Shown in pieces: positions 1-8,667 of a DNA stretch of 64,000 nt; position 1 is the stretch's first letter, and each line of letters starts with the position of its first letter. The stretch covers positions 1 to 64,000 of the forward strand of contig FOCD01000002.1 of NCBI GenBank assembly GCA_900110015.1, written 5' to 3'. The notes below the pieces were generated by a model. That model ran no database searches and had not been told where the DNA came from. It saw only the letters and a program-made list of their open reading frames with translations. Made by a program: the position numbers and the translations under genes. The stretch is from Terribacillus saccharophilus. GTDB taxonomy: Bacteria; Bacillota; Bacilli; Bacillales; Amphibacillaceae.

Positions 1-235
1 CCGAAACCGTCTTTCCATTTCCAATCAGGAGAGAGGAAATACTATCCGGTATTAGCTCCGGTTTCCCGAAGTTATCCCAGTCTTACAGGCAGGTTGCCCA
101 CGTGTTACTCACCCGTCCGCCGCTCATTCCGCCAGAATCACCCCGAAGGGGTCATCTGGTTTCCTGCGCTCGACTTGCATGTATTAGGCACGCCGCCAGC
201 GTTCGTCCTGAGCCAAGATCAAACCCTCCATGAAA
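1..235 (-). rRNA. rrs: 16S ribosomal RNA, 5' end only (partial)
   Basis: The reverse strand carries the universal 5' segment of bacterial 16S rRNA: the conserved GTTTGATCTTGGCTCAG block (complement of about 208-226), then the GACGAACGCTGGCGGCGTGC block, and towards the window edge the variable V1/V2 region with the conserved ACACGTGGG stretch. Only about 235 nt of a gene of about 1.55 kb are inside the window; the rest runs off the left edge. The exact 5' processing point is inferred and could move by a few bases. Transcription is leftwards, so the genes to the right are not part of this operon. Confidence 0.97.
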
Positions 236-353
236 GTTTTGATGCTTTTGCTCGTTAGAGCTGACGTTGATCTTACGATCTTGTCGTTTAATTCGTAATT
301 GGTTGTTTTGTTCAGTTTTCAAAGATCAACAACTGCCTTACGACAGTAACTAA

Positions 354-382
354 ATACTATCACCATATTTCGCGACTGTCAA
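354..382 (-). promoter_or_regulatory. rRNA operon sigma-A promoter
   Basis: On the reverse strand TTGACA (377-382) is followed after exactly 17 nt by TAGTAT (354-359). The predicted start is near 347, giving a leader of about 110 nt before 16S. That leader includes CTTTGAAAACTGAACAAAAC, typical of Bacillaceae pre-16S leaders. Only one strong promoter was found; a tandem P1/P2 arrangement was not seen. Confidence 0.85.
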
Positions 383-408
383 CACTAGTTTCGAAGAAAG
401 ATAGAATA

Positions 409-441
409 TTAAAGAGGAAAACGTCGGAACGCCTTCCTCAC
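409..441 (-). terminator. Intrinsic terminator after the rhodanese gene
   Basis: An 11-bp stem with two G-U pairs (GAGGAAGGCGT / ACGTTTTCCTC, loop TCCG) on the reverse strand is followed by TTTAATATT. It separates the rhodanese gene from the rRNA promoter. Confidence 0.7.
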
Positions 442-457
442 TCAGGTTCTCTATGCC

Positions 458-763
458 TTATTTAAAGACAAGTTCACCTTTCCATTCCAGCATTCCGCCA
501 TCCATATTAATCACGTCATAACCTTGGTTTTCCATAAACGCAGCAGCATTCATGCTTCTGTGACCGCCACGGCAGACAAGTACATATGTGTCATCCGCCG
601 ACAATTCAGGCAGCTTTTCAGGTATTTGCTGCAGCGGGATATGAATCGCACCAGGAATCATACCTTGCTCTACTTCTTCATCTTCCCGAACATCGATTAC
701 TTTATAGGAGGAAGTGCCTTTTTCAATTAGATCATCCAATTCTTCCGGTTGTATATTGCGCAT
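458..763 (-). CDS. ytwF: Rhodanese-like domain protein (YtwF-type)
   Basis: A 101-residue single-domain rhodanese. The N-terminal part has the VIDVRE cation-box region (about residues 22-27). The active loop CRGGHRS starts at the predicted catalytic Cys64, and the typical GGMLEW motif lies near residues 89-94. Such proteins carry sulfane sulfur as a cysteine persulfide; the physiological acceptor is unknown. B. subtilis YtwF has the same size and also lies next to leuS. It is read in the same direction as leuS but a terminator stands between them. No signal peptide, so cytoplasmic. The family call is firm; the symbol rests on synteny. Confidence 0.9.
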   Translation of the reverse strand: MRNIQPEELDDLIEKGTSSYKVIDVREDEEVEQGMIPGAIHIPLQQIPEKLPELSADDTYVLVCRGGHRSMNAAAFMENQGYDVINMDGGMLEWKGELVFK

Positions 764-782
764 TTATAGTTCCCCTTTATTT

Positions 783-816
783 AAAATAGAATCCCTTCCG
801 TAAAACAGAAGGGATT
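783..816 (-). terminator. leuS terminator
   Basis: A 9-bp perfect stem (AATCCCTTC / GAAGGGATT) on the reverse strand is followed by a T-rich tract, just after the leuS stop. Confidence 0.85.
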
Positions 817-825
817 CGCCGCCAA

Positions 826-3240
826 TTAATTTGCTACTACATTAACTAGCTTGCCCGGAACGACAATCACTTTACGGACTGTCTTTCCTTCCAGCCAGCT
901 TTTCATTTGTTCGTCGTTTAATGCGATTTTCTCAAGCTCTTCTTTAGAAGCATCATGAGGCACCATAACTTTTGCACGTAGCTTGCCCATGGCCTGTAAT
1001 ACAATTTCAATTTCCTGTTCTACAAGCTTCGACTCATCATGAACGGGCCATTCAGCGTACGTAATTGTTTCCTCATGACCAAGCTTAGTCCATAGTTCCT
1101 CCGCAATATGCGGCGCAACTGGGGAAAGTAACTTCATGAATCCTTCCGCAAATTCGCGCGGGATGACAGGTGCTTTGTAACAATCATTGATGAATACCAT
1201 CAATTGAGAGATACCTGTATTAAAGCGCAAAGCTTCAAAGTCCTCTGTCACTTTCTTCACAGTTTCGTGATACGTTTTTTGCAGGTCTTCAGATTCTGTG
1301 TCTTGTACTTTCTCTGAAAGTTCGCCAGTTTCTGTGATGAACAAACGCCAAATACGATCAAGGAATCGACGGGAACCATCTAATCCATTTTCAGACCAAG
1401 CGATGGAAGCATCCAACGGCCCCATAAACATTTCGTATAGACGAAGTGTATCTGCACCATGGGATTCGATAACATCGTCAGGGTTAACCACGTTACCTTT
1501 GGATTTACTCATTTTTTCGTTATTTTCTCCAAGGATCATCCCTTGGTTATATAACTTTTGGAAAGGTTCTTTAGTTGGTACAGCACCGATATCAAATAAG
1601 AATTTATGCCAGAAGCGCGCATACAGCAAATGAAGAACAGCATGTTCTGCTCCACCGATATATACATCAACCGGCAACCATTTTTTCAGTGTTTCAAAAT
1701 CAGCAAGCTTCTCTGGATTCTTCGGATCGATATAACGAAGGAAGTACCAGCAGCTGCCTGCCCATTGAGGCATTGTATGTGTTTCGCGTTTCCCTTTCTT
1801 GCCTGTTTCAGGATCAGTGACATTCACCCAATCCGTAATATTTGCAAGTGGAGATTCACCTGTACCTGATGATTTAATTTCATCGGTTTTCGGCAAAACA
1901 AGCGGAAGCTCTTCCTCCGGCACACTTGTCATTGTGCCATCTTCCCAATGGATTACAGGAATCGGCTCACCCCAGTAGCGCTGACGGCTGAAAATCCAGT
2001 CACGCAGACGGTAGCTGATTTTTTTCGAACCTTGTTTGTTTTCTTCCAGCCAAGCGATTGCTGCAGAAATTGCTTCTTGTTTATTCATACCATCAAGGAA
2101 ATCAGAATTGATATGTGCTCCCTCTCCAGTATAAGCTTCATTTTCTATATCAGCACCTTCGATGACTGCTTTTATCGGCAAATCGAAAGTCTTCGCAAAT
2201 TCATAGTCGCGTTCATCATGCGCAGGTACTGCCATGATAGCTCCGGAACCATAGCTCATAAGTACATAGTCTGCGATCCAGATCGGCATTTTTTCGCCAT
2301 TAACTGGGTTGATTGCATACGCACCAGTAAAGACACCTGTTTTCTCTTTTGCAAGATCTGTACGCTCCAAATCACTCTTCGCTGCCACTTCTTGTTTGTA
2401 GCTTTCAACTGCTTTCTGCTGCGCATCAGAAGTAATCTTATCAACTAGCGGATGCTCTGGAGACAGTACCGCAAATGTAGCACCAAACAAAGTATCCGGA
2501 CGAGTTGTAAACACATCAAAACTTTCCTCAGTTCCTTCTATACGGAAAGTCACTTCTGCACCTTCCGAGCGTCCGATCCAGTTGCGCTGCATTTCTTTCA
2601 AGCTATCTGGCCAGTCAAGTTCATCCAAGTCTTCCAAAAGGCGATCGGCATAGGCAGTAATACGAAGCACCCATTGCTTCATTGGCTTGCGGATAACAGG
2701 ATGCCCGCCGCGTTCGCTCTTTCCGTCGATAACTTCTTCATTGGAAAGTACAGTACCAAGAGCAGGACACCAGTTCACTGCTACTTCATCCACATAAGCA
2801 AGACCCTTTTTATACAACTGAAGGAAAATCCATTGTGTCCATTTATAGTATTCTGGATCTGTTGTATTAACTTCACGATCCCAATCGTAAGAGAACCCAA
2901 GTTCCTTGATCTGTCTTGTGAAGGTTGCGATATTCTTTTTCGTAAATTCTTCTGGGTCATTCCCTGTATCTAGCGCATACTGCTCCGCAGGTAATCCGAA
3001 TGCATCCCAGCCAATTGGATGCAGCACTTCAAAGCCTTGCATCCGCTTCATACGAGACAAAATATCTGTAGCTGTATAACCTTCAGGGTGTCCTACATGC
3101 AGACCTGCACCTGACGGATAAGGAAACATATCCAAGGCATAAAACTTTTCTTTTTCAGAGGAAGTATCTGTTTTGAACGTTTTGTTTTCTTCCCAATAAG
3201 CTTGCCATTTCTTTTCTATTTCATGGTGATTGAATGACAT
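826..3240 (-). CDS. leuS: Leucyl-tRNA synthetase
   Basis: Charges tRNA-Leu with leucine using ATP in the cytosol. The 804-residue product has the class I HIGH-type motif as HVGH at residues 48-51 within a [12 protein letters not shown] block, a CP1 editing domain in the middle, and KMSKS near residue 575. I chose the ATG at 3240 ([12 protein letters not shown]); an in-frame upstream start 12 codons earlier lacks homology and crowds the leader terminator. The length is that of the Bacillus enzyme. It is monocistronic, controlled by the T-box leader directly upstream. Confidence 0.98.
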   Translation of the reverse strand: MSFNHHEIEKKWQAYWEENKTFKTDTSSEKEKFYALDMFPYPSGAGLHVGHPEGYTATDILSRMKRMQGFEVLHPIGWDAFGLPAEQYALDTGNDPEEFTKKNIATFTRQIKELGFSYDWDREVNTTDPEYYKWTQWIFLQLYKKGLAYVDEVAVNWCPALGTVLSNEEVIDGKSERGGHPVIRKPMKQWVLRITAYADRLLEDLDELDWPDSLKEMQRNWIGRSEGAEVTFRIEGTEESFDVFTTRPDTLFGATFAVLSPEHPLVDKITSDAQQKAVESYKQEVAAKSDLERTDLAKEKTGVFTGAYAINPVNGEKMPIWIADYVLMSYGSGAIMAVPAHDERDYEFAKTFDLPIKAVIEGADIENEAYTGEGAHINSDFLDGMNKQEAISAAIAWLEENKQGSKKISYRLRDWIFSRQRYWGEPIPVIHWEDGTMTSVPEEELPLVLPKTDEIKSSGTGESPLANITDWVNVTDPETGKKGKRETHTMPQWAGSCWYFLRYIDPKNPEKLADFETLKKWLPVDVYIGGAEHAVLHLLYARFWHKFLFDIGAVPTKEPFQKLYNQGMILGENNEKMSKSKGNVVNPDDVIESHGADTLRLYEMFMGPLDASIAWSENGLDGSRRFLDRIWRLFITETGELSEKVQDTESEDLQKTYHETVKKVTEDFEALRFNTGISQLMVFINDCYKAPVIPREFAEGFMKLLSPVAPHIAEELWTKLGHEETITYAEWPVHDESKLVEQEIEIVLQAMGKLRAKVMVPHDASKEELEKIALNDEQMKSWLEGKTVRKVIVVPGKLVNVVAN

Positions 3241-3295
3241 ATCGTGTGCCTCCTGTACTCTCTTCAACTTGAACAATTCTGACCGTGAAGCAAAG

Positions 3296-3330
3296 AAAAA
3301 AGCCCCTCATCCCAATAATGGGACGAGAGA
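3296..3330 (-). terminator. T-box-controlled leader terminator of leuS
   Basis: CTCGTCCCA pairs with TGGGATGAG (one G-U pair) across a short loop and is followed by GGGGC and a run of six T on the reverse strand. It lies between the T-box sequence and the leuS start, as in standard T-box leaders. Confidence 0.88.
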
Positions 3331-3539
3331 CTTCTCCCGCGGTACCACCCAACTTTAGCGCAAATGCGCTCGCTCGACATTCCTTAACGCGGAAAACGGC
3401 AAAAAGTACTGGTAGTTCCCTTTTGCAATTATGAAGGCGAGTTCACAAGATGCCGGGACGGCTTGCACCAAAATGCCGTCTCTCTTAAGCCAAGCAGAGC
3501 TTGCTACTACTCCTTCTCCTCATCGTTCACAGTATTGTT
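3296..3539 (-). promoter_or_regulatory. T-box leader, leucine-specific
   Basis: Uncharged tRNA-Leu is expected to bind here and stabilise the antiterminator so that leuS is transcribed. The reverse strand shows the conserved T-box core GGGTGGTACCGCGG (about 3337-3350), the AGTAG stem I bulge near 3505, the AGAGAG motif near 3481, and the triplet CTC at 3441-3439 in the specifier position, followed by GCC. CTC is a leucine codon, agreeing with the downstream gene. The 5' limit is set from the predicted transcription start. Confidence 0.93.
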
Positions 3540-3545
3540 GTGTCC

Positions 3546-3574
3546 AGTGTACGGAAATGCGCTGCATTTGTCAA
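3546..3574 (-). promoter_or_regulatory. leuS promoter
   Basis: TTGACA (3569-3574) and TACACT (3546-3551) on the reverse strand are separated by 17 nt. The -35 hexamer overlaps the TGA stop codon of the chemoreceptor gene, so the two genes abut with no spacer. Confidence 0.75.
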
Positions 3575-5232
3575 GATTCGGCAGCTTCCGTCTGGAACAC
3601 CGAAACAGCATCCTGCAATTCGCGTGTAACGCGGTCAAGCTGACGGACTGTCATTGCCAACTGTTCATAAGCACCATACTGTTCATTGGTAGAATGATGT
3701 ACTACATCTATTTTTGCAGTATTTTCCTGAAGAGTACTGCTGATTTGTTCTACCCTGCCAAGAACCTCTGTACCCAATCGCTCCGATTGGACACTGCCGC
3801 TTTGAATTTGGTGCAGTCGATTCGAAATGGACTGAAACTTCTCTTCTATTTCCATAAATGAGCTTTCCATACTTTCCATAGAAGCAGTTTCTGCTTTGGC
3901 CACCTCATGACCAAACTGCACAGCTTCGGATAAACTCATTGTACCCTGGCGAATTGCTCCCACTGTTTGATAGATAGCATCAGCAGATGTTTTGGACTCA
4001 TCCGCAAGCTTGCGAATCTCATCTGCTACAACAGCAAAGCCTTTCCCTGCTTCACCAGCTCTTGCAGCCTCAATTGCAGCGTTTAGCGCAAGCAAATTGG
4101 TCTGTTCAGCAACAGAGGATACCGATGCTACCATTTGCTCGATCTGCTGAGAATATTGGATGAAATCTCGCAGCGACGCTTCCATCAAATCTCTGCTCTC
4201 TCCATTCTTGACCGTGAGCTGCTGCTGGTTATGTACAGTTTCCCTACCTCGTACCGCTGCCTCTGATGCAAGCTTGCCAAGTGCGACTGTTTCGGTTGCA
4301 AAAGTACTGTTAGCACTTCCTTGCTTGTCCATTTGTTCTATTAGTGTCACCGTTTGCTGCAAATCTGTGGAAATACGCTGCGAACCGGATGTTATTTCCC
4401 CAACGGAAGCAGCAATTTCTCTATGTAGCCCCTGCAGATTCTGATTGTCCTTATCAATTTCAGCAGACATTCCAGCTACTTCATCGCCTGCCTTTTCTAT
4501 CGAGCCAATCAAGTTCTTCAGCTGTTCTGTCATTTGCCCAAAGGCTTGATTCATCTCACTGATTTCCAGACTGCCCGTCTTTTCTAACGGCTCTACCGTT
4601 AAATCACCCGCTGCAATTTGGTTCGTTCTGGACGCAAGCGCCAATAAGGGATCTGCAATCGATTTACTCGTTCTTCGAGATGTATAGTTAGTAATGAGTA
4701 TGAGCAGCAGCACTCCTATAACAGAAACCACAATTACAAATGTAATCTGATTTTGCAACGCAAGCTGTTCATCCTCATATGCTGCTGTACTATATGCGTT
4801 CGCCATATAAATATCATTCAGCAGCCCTTGAACACGGCTTGATAACCGCAGCGCATCCATCTCATTTACATTGGTCAAAAGACTCGTAACTTCCCCTTGC
4901 CAGTCATCATACTTTGCTTTTCCTGCTTCAAGATATGCTGCTGATTGTCCTTCTGATGATTGCAAAAGCTGTTTGAAGCTCGAATTGCTTTGTTCCATAT
5001 AAGACCGTAAATCCGCTGCTGATGCATCAGTACGGATTGTAGTTGTATTTCGCAGTACCTGTCCGGCATTGTTCAGCTGGCTGTCCAGCTGCTGAAGCTG
5101 GAGAAGATGCTGAACTTGCTCATAACTTGAAGCATTAATTCTTATCATACTGAAAATGATAAAAGCAATGAGCACCAATGCTAATGCACTAGTCCCTGCT
5201 GCCTGCAGGAATAGTTTCCGTGTCAGTTTCAT
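3571..5232 (-). CDS. Methyl-accepting chemotaxis protein
   Basis: A 553-residue transmembrane chemoreceptor. Residues about 10-30 form the first membrane helix, about 31-163 an extracytoplasmic helical sensor region, about 164-183 the second helix, followed by a HAMP linker and a long cytoplasmic coiled coil. The hairpin tip that contacts CheA/CheW is at about residues 376-413 ([18 protein letters not shown]). The ligand cannot be told from sequence. The start lies 5 nt downstream of the stop of a BMP-family lipoprotein gene, so they are almost surely cotranscribed; the lipoprotein may deliver ligand to this receptor. The family is certain, the ligand speculation is inference. Confidence 0.95.
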   Translation of the reverse strand: MKLTRKLFLQAAGTSALALVLIAFIIFSMIRINASSYEQVQHLLQLQQLDSQLNNAGQVLRNTTTIRTDASAADLRSYMEQSNSSFKQLLQSSEGQSAAYLEAGKAKYDDWQGEVTSLLTNVNEMDALRLSSRVQGLLNDIYMANAYSTAAYEDEQLALQNQITFVIVVSVIGVLLLILITNYTSRRTSKSIADPLLALASRTNQIAAGDLTVEPLEKTGSLEISEMNQAFGQMTEQLKNLIGSIEKAGDEVAGMSAEIDKDNQNLQGLHREIAASVGEITSGSQRISTDLQQTVTLIEQMDKQGSANSTFATETVALGKLASEAAVRGRETVHNQQQLTVKNGESRDLMEASLRDFIQYSQQIEQMVASVSSVAEQTNLLALNAAIEAARAGEAGKGFAVVADEIRKLADESKTSADAIYQTVGAIRQGTMSLSEAVQFGHEVAKAETASMESMESSFMEIEEKFQSISNRLHQIQSGSVQSERLGTEVLGRVEQISSTLQENTAKIDVVHHSTNEQYGAYEQLAMTVRQLDRVTRELQDAVSVFQTEAAES

Positions 5233-5237
5233 TTAGC

Positions 5238-6185
5238 TCACTCCGATTCTAACAGCTTTTGTGTCGCTGTGTGGACTTTCCCTTCAACTGTGTCTGTGAT
5301 ACTGACAACAGCAACAGGGCTTAAAGCCACAGCCTGCTCCTTCAAGCCGATCATATTGTCTTCAGGCAGCTCATCGCCTTTTGAGTCCTGTTCCAGAAAA
5401 TCGAACATGACATGATCAATTTGCAGCAAAGCAGACGTGACGACATTATCAGGAGCGATATAGCTCTGATCACTTCCAGCACCGATTGCATAAACATCCG
5501 CTAGTGATGCTTGCTCCAGTACTGCCTTTCCAGCTTCACCAGGCTCGGCAAAAAGAATCTCCGCTTCCTCTGCAATCAATTCCTTCGCGACTTTGCTGCC
5601 TGATGATTTATCGTCCGGTGATGCCTCTCCAACGAGCAGTTCAGTATCCTTGGATGTAGCTGCAATTCCTTGTTTGAAACCTTCAAGGTAAGCACTGGAA
5701 GATTCCCCAATGAAACCTGCTTTACCAGACTGCGTTACGGTAGCAGCTGCCACCCCAGCTAAGTAACCTGCCTGCTCTGTATCAAAAGTGTAGCCAAATA
5801 GATTATCACCTTTCAGCTCTGTCTCAAAAGCTATGTATGTAATAGAAGGATTGGCCTTTGCCTGGCTTGTTACAGCATTTTCTGCTGCTGCTTCCAAAGT
5901 GATAATCGTATCCATTCCTTCATCGGCTAAATCCTTTAATGCTTTCTCATAAGTAAGTTCTGGAGTAATTTCTTTATATATATAGTTAATATCAAGCCGG
6001 TCTCTCGCTTTCGTCAATCCTTCGATCGCCAAATCATTCCATTCCTGATCTCCGAGTCCTGCTTCTGTCAAAACGATACCGATGCGTTTTTCTTCATCCA
6101 GCTTGGCTGCAGCCGGGTTTGCGGCGCATCCAGATAAATAACATAAAATCAAGGCACAAATAGGTATTAAGATGCGCTTATACAT
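5238..6185 (-). CDS. BMP-family substrate-binding lipoprotein (Med-like)
   Basis: A 315-residue predicted lipoprotein with a signal peptide ending in the lipobox LSGC (Cys20). The mature part resembles the Bmp/Med family of periplasmic-binding proteins: IGIVLTEAGLGDQEWND near residue 35, GFIGE and ATVTQSGKAGF in the centre. Relatives bind nucleosides for ABC importers, while B. subtilis Med regulates ComK. No ABC permease or ATPase genes are nearby; the only partner is the chemoreceptor gene 5 nt downstream. The 5' leader can form a 13-bp hairpin that includes the start codon. Substrate unknown. Confidence 0.85.
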   Translation of the reverse strand: MYKRILIPICALILCYLSGCAANPAAAKLDEEKRIGIVLTEAGLGDQEWNDLAIEGLTKARDRLDINYIYKEITPELTYEKALKDLADEGMDTIITLEAAAENAVTSQAKANPSITYIAFETELKGDNLFGYTFDTEQAGYLAGVAAATVTQSGKAGFIGESSSAYLEGFKQGIAATSKDTELLVGEASPDDKSSGSKVAKELIAEEAEILFAEPGEAGKAVLEQASLADVYAIGAGSDQSYIAPDNVVTSALLQIDHVMFDFLEQDSKGDELPEDNMIGLKEQAVALSPVAVVSITDTVEGKVHTATQKLLESE

Positions 6186-6243
6186 GTCGATATACTCCCT
6201 TCTCTTTCTTCACACTACTACTATGGTCCTTATATCGACATGT
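6182..6243 (-). promoter_or_regulatory. Inverted repeat enclosing the RBS and start codon of the BMP lipoprotein gene
   Basis: A perfect 13-bp inverted repeat (ACATGTCGATATA at 6182-6194 and its complement at 6231-6243) is separated by 36 nt. In the mRNA the 3' arm holds the ATG, and the GGGAG ribosome binding site lies just inside the stem. This geometry could sequester translation initiation; alternatively the arms are protein-binding sites. Confidence 0.5.
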
Positions 6244-6368
6244 TTCTACATTTATTTGGTAAATTAATTGTAAATTTTCCTTTACATTAAAGAGATTTGA
6301 TTTGCTAAATAAGCACAGGTAGCGTAAAAATAAGAGAGAACAATTTGTTAGAGAGAGGATTCAGGGAA

Positions 6369-6938
6369 ATGCTAAAACATGTTATCGCTTATGCACACGA
6401 ACTGATGGAGCAAGTGATTCAGCCAGGAGATACAGTCATTGATGCCACATGCGGCAATGGGAATGATACACTCGCACTGAGCCGTTTTGTCGGAGAAGAA
6501 GGAAAGGTGCTAGCATTCGATATACAGGAGCAAGCTATCGAAATGACGAGCAAGCACTTAAGCCTGCATGATGTAACGAATACGACTTTAATTCTGGACA
6601 GCCACCAGCGTGTCGATCATTATATAACACCCGAAGATGAGGGAAAGCTTGCTGGAGCCATTTTCAATTTAGGCTATTTGCCCGGCAGCAATAAAGCCAT
6701 TACCACTAATGCAGAAAGCACGATTACTGCAATTGAGAAAATTCGCCATGCGTTGAAACCCGGCGGAAGAATCGTGTTGGTTGTTTATCATGGTCATCCG
6801 GAAGGCGCTATCGAAAAAGAAGGATTGCTTGCCCACGTAAAAGATTACGATCAAAAACATTACGCTGTCTTGCAGTATCGCTTTCTAAACCAGAAAAACA
6901 CCCCGCCATTCATAATTGCTATCGAGAAGAAAAAATAA
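6369..6938 (+). CDS. mnmM: tRNA (mnm5s2U34)-methyltransferase, YtqB/MnmM family
   Basis: A 189-residue class I SAM-dependent methyltransferase. The SAM motif I appears as VIDATCGNGNDT (about residues 22-33), and FNLGYLPG (about 95-102) is the distinctive family motif. Members in B. subtilis and S. aureus methylate the 5-aminomethyl group of the wobble 2-thiouridine. I chose the ATG at 6369 (MLKHVIAYAHEL); a TTG 8 codons upstream opens the frame but adds non-conserved residues. It lies head-on with the ytpB homologue, as in B. subtilis. Family assignment is firm; the specific reaction follows from the homologue. Confidence 0.92.
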   Translation: MLKHVIAYAHELMEQVIQPGDTVIDATCGNGNDTLALSRFVGEEGKVLAFDIQEQAIEMTSKHLSLHDVTNTTLILDSHQRVDHYITPEDEGKLAGAIFNLGYLPGSNKAITTNAESTITAIEKIRHALKPGGRIVLVVYHGHPEGAIEKEGLLAHVKDYDQKHYAVLQYRFLNQKNTPPFIIAIEKKK

Positions 6939-6982
6939 AAGAAGCGCGAGCCCCTAACTAACCGGGGTACGCGCTTCTTTCA
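6936..6982. terminator. Bidirectional terminator between mnmM and ytpB
   Basis: A long stem (AAAGAAGCGCG...CGCGCTTCTTT with inner CCCC/GGGG) with A-runs on the left and T-runs on the right. The ytpB stop codon (6954-6956) is in the loop, and the last ytpB codons are part of the stem. Confidence 0.85.
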
Positions 6983-8036
6983 TTTTGTTATATGCTTTTA
7001 TATTCAAATGGAAAAACTTCGATTTGTTTCCACTTGCCTTGAGCAGTGTTTTGATCATCTGCTTTCCATCTGAGAGGAGACTTACCTTGCTATCCGCCAA
7101 GTACAGTCCAACAAGTCCGTGATGGACCATTTCATGGAATGAAGCATGCGGAAGGCGCTGCACGCTTTCGTTCGTCCGCTCTATGAAGTACAGAAGTCTT
7201 TCACGCATTTCCTCTGCATCTCGGTAATAATGGCAGAAATTAAGATCCCCTTCTTCTTCATCTTCCATCTGATCGATATAGTAATCCAGCAAAATGTGCA
7301 GACCTTGCATATACGGGAAATAGCTTTGATAGATATCGTCGGCCAATTGGTGGTCGAGTTCCATCCCCATTCCATAAGATACGAAACAGAAGATGCCGAG
7401 CGTTGATCCACTGCACGCCGAGAATTCATACCACGTAAGATCCCGGTGCTCTTCTTGATGCTGTGAAAACCAGGTTGTCAGTCTTTCGATCCGCTCTTCC
7501 TTTGCCACATGCTTGTGTACTTGTAAATCTCCGTATAAACCGGAGAGTTTCAATAAATACGGCTGCAGAACTTGCAGATTTGACTGTTTGCTAAGGATGG
7601 TCTGACAAGTGAAAACAAGTGAGTGCAAGTATCCGCCGTCTTCCCGCTCGTCACGTAATGCGTAATAATCCTTTAGCTTTTCACCGGGCTGAAGTGCATC
7701 GAGCATTGATTGATGTAATAGACGAAAATCTTCTGGGTCAAGAGAAGTACTGCGATCACATAGATTATCAAGATAGTCACTGATAGTTTGATAGGCAATA
7801 ATGAATTTTATCGCTTGCTTCCACGCATCTCCAGCAAGCAGACTGTATACAGCCCCGCCCTGACAATGGAAGCGTTTGGTCCGAATACTCTCCAGCGCCT
7901 GCTTGCGCAGTTCCGGATCCGGTATCGCTTCTGCCCGCTGCGTCCATAGTTCCAATTCTTTATGTACTTCCGGGAATATTTTCCGATATACTTGATGCAT
8001 AAGTAAAACTGATGACTTTGGTATTTGTTGGGCCAT
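6954..8036 (-). CDS. ytpB: Tetraprenyl-beta-curcumene synthase (YtpB family, DUF2600)
   Basis: A 360-residue cytoplasmic protein of the YtpB family, large terpene synthases of Bacillaceae that cyclise long all-trans prenyl diphosphates to C35 sesquarterpenes. The acid-rich DYLDNLCD at residues 87-94 is the likely metal/diphosphate-binding motif, and LTWYEFSACSGS lies further in. The neighbourhood with mnmM, ytoA and asnB matches B. subtilis. The ATG at 8036 is preceded by GAGGAG at a longish distance, so translation may be modest. Its 3' end is embedded in the shared terminator. Confidence 0.9.
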   Translation of the reverse strand: MAQQIPKSSVLLMHQVYRKIFPEVHKELELWTQRAEAIPDPELRKQALESIRTKRFHCQGGAVYSLLAGDAWKQAIKFIIAYQTISDYLDNLCDRSTSLDPEDFRLLHQSMLDALQPGEKLKDYYALRDEREDGGYLHSLVFTCQTILSKQSNLQVLQPYLLKLSGLYGDLQVHKHVAKEERIERLTTWFSQHQEEHRDLTWYEFSACSGSTLGIFCFVSYGMGMELDHQLADDIYQSYFPYMQGLHILLDYYIDQMEDEEEGDLNFCHYYRDAEEMRERLLYFIERTNESVQRLPHASFHEMVHHGLVGLYLADSKVSLLSDGKQMIKTLLKASGNKSKFFHLNIKAYNKMKEARTPVS

Positions 8037-8124
8037 AATGTGATTTCGCTCCTCGAATCCGGGATTGTCTTCTTTCCAAAAAATCTATTAATTCTATAAG
8101 AACATAAACGAAGGGAGTATTCAA

Positions 8125-8634
8125 ATGATATACGAATACGACAAGAAACGTCCACATGTTCACAAAGAAGCTTATGTAGCTCCTGACGCCGTTATTACAG
8201 GAGACGTCACGATTAAAAAAGATGCCAGTATCTGGTTCAAGACAGTGATACGCGGTGATGTTTCACCAGTTATAATTGGCGAAGGTGCCAATGTGCAGGA
8301 TCTTTGTGTTCTTCACCAAAGTCCTGATCTTCCTCTTATTATAAAGCAAGGAGCTACGATAGGTCACCAAGTAACGCTGCATTCTTGCACAATCGGAAAG
8401 AATTCCCTTGTAGGCATGGGGTCACTTGTACTTGATGGTGCGGTTATCGAGGACGGTGCTTATGTAGGCGCAGGTTCCCTAGTTCCTCCAGGCAAGACGA
8501 TTCCTTCCGGCAAACTCGCATTCGGCAGACCTGCCAAAGTAATACGTGATTTGACTGAAGCTGATTTCCAAGACATGGAGCGTATACGAATGGAGTATAT
8601 CAAGAAAAGTAAACAGTATAAAGAAACAATATAA
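8125..8634 (+). CDS. ytoA: Gamma-carbonic anhydrase family hexapeptide-repeat protein (YtoA)
   Basis: A 169-residue left-handed beta-helix protein made of hexapeptide repeats. The gamma-carbonic anhydrase-type histidines occur in VLHQSPDLP and TIGHQVTLHSC (about residues 70-95), so a trimeric zinc-binding site is likely. Many members show no proven carbonic anhydrase activity, so the enzymatic role is uncertain. GAAGGGAG gives a good RBS for the ATG at 8125. Divergent from ytpB. Confidence 0.9.
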   Translation: MIYEYDKKRPHVHKEAYVAPDAVITGDVTIKKDASIWFKTVIRGDVSPVIIGEGANVQDLCVLHQSPDLPLIIKQGATIGHQVTLHSCTIGKNSLVGMGSLVLDGAVIEDGAYVGAGSLVPPGKTIPSGKLAFGRPAKVIRDLTEADFQDMERIRMEYIKKSKQYKETI

Positions 8635-8666
8635 AAAGCCGTTCCTCTCACAGGAACGGCTTTCTT
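8634..8666. terminator. Bidirectional terminator between ytoA and asnB
   Basis: Perfect stem AAGCCGTTCCT / AGGAACGGCTT with A- and T-runs on both sides, serving two convergent genes. Confidence 0.88.
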
Positions 8667-8667
8667 A

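Noticed and set aside
1948-2448. Open frame of 166 codons on the plus strand within leuS
   Set aside because: Antisense shadow of a certain gene, no RBS, composition without a recognisable domain.
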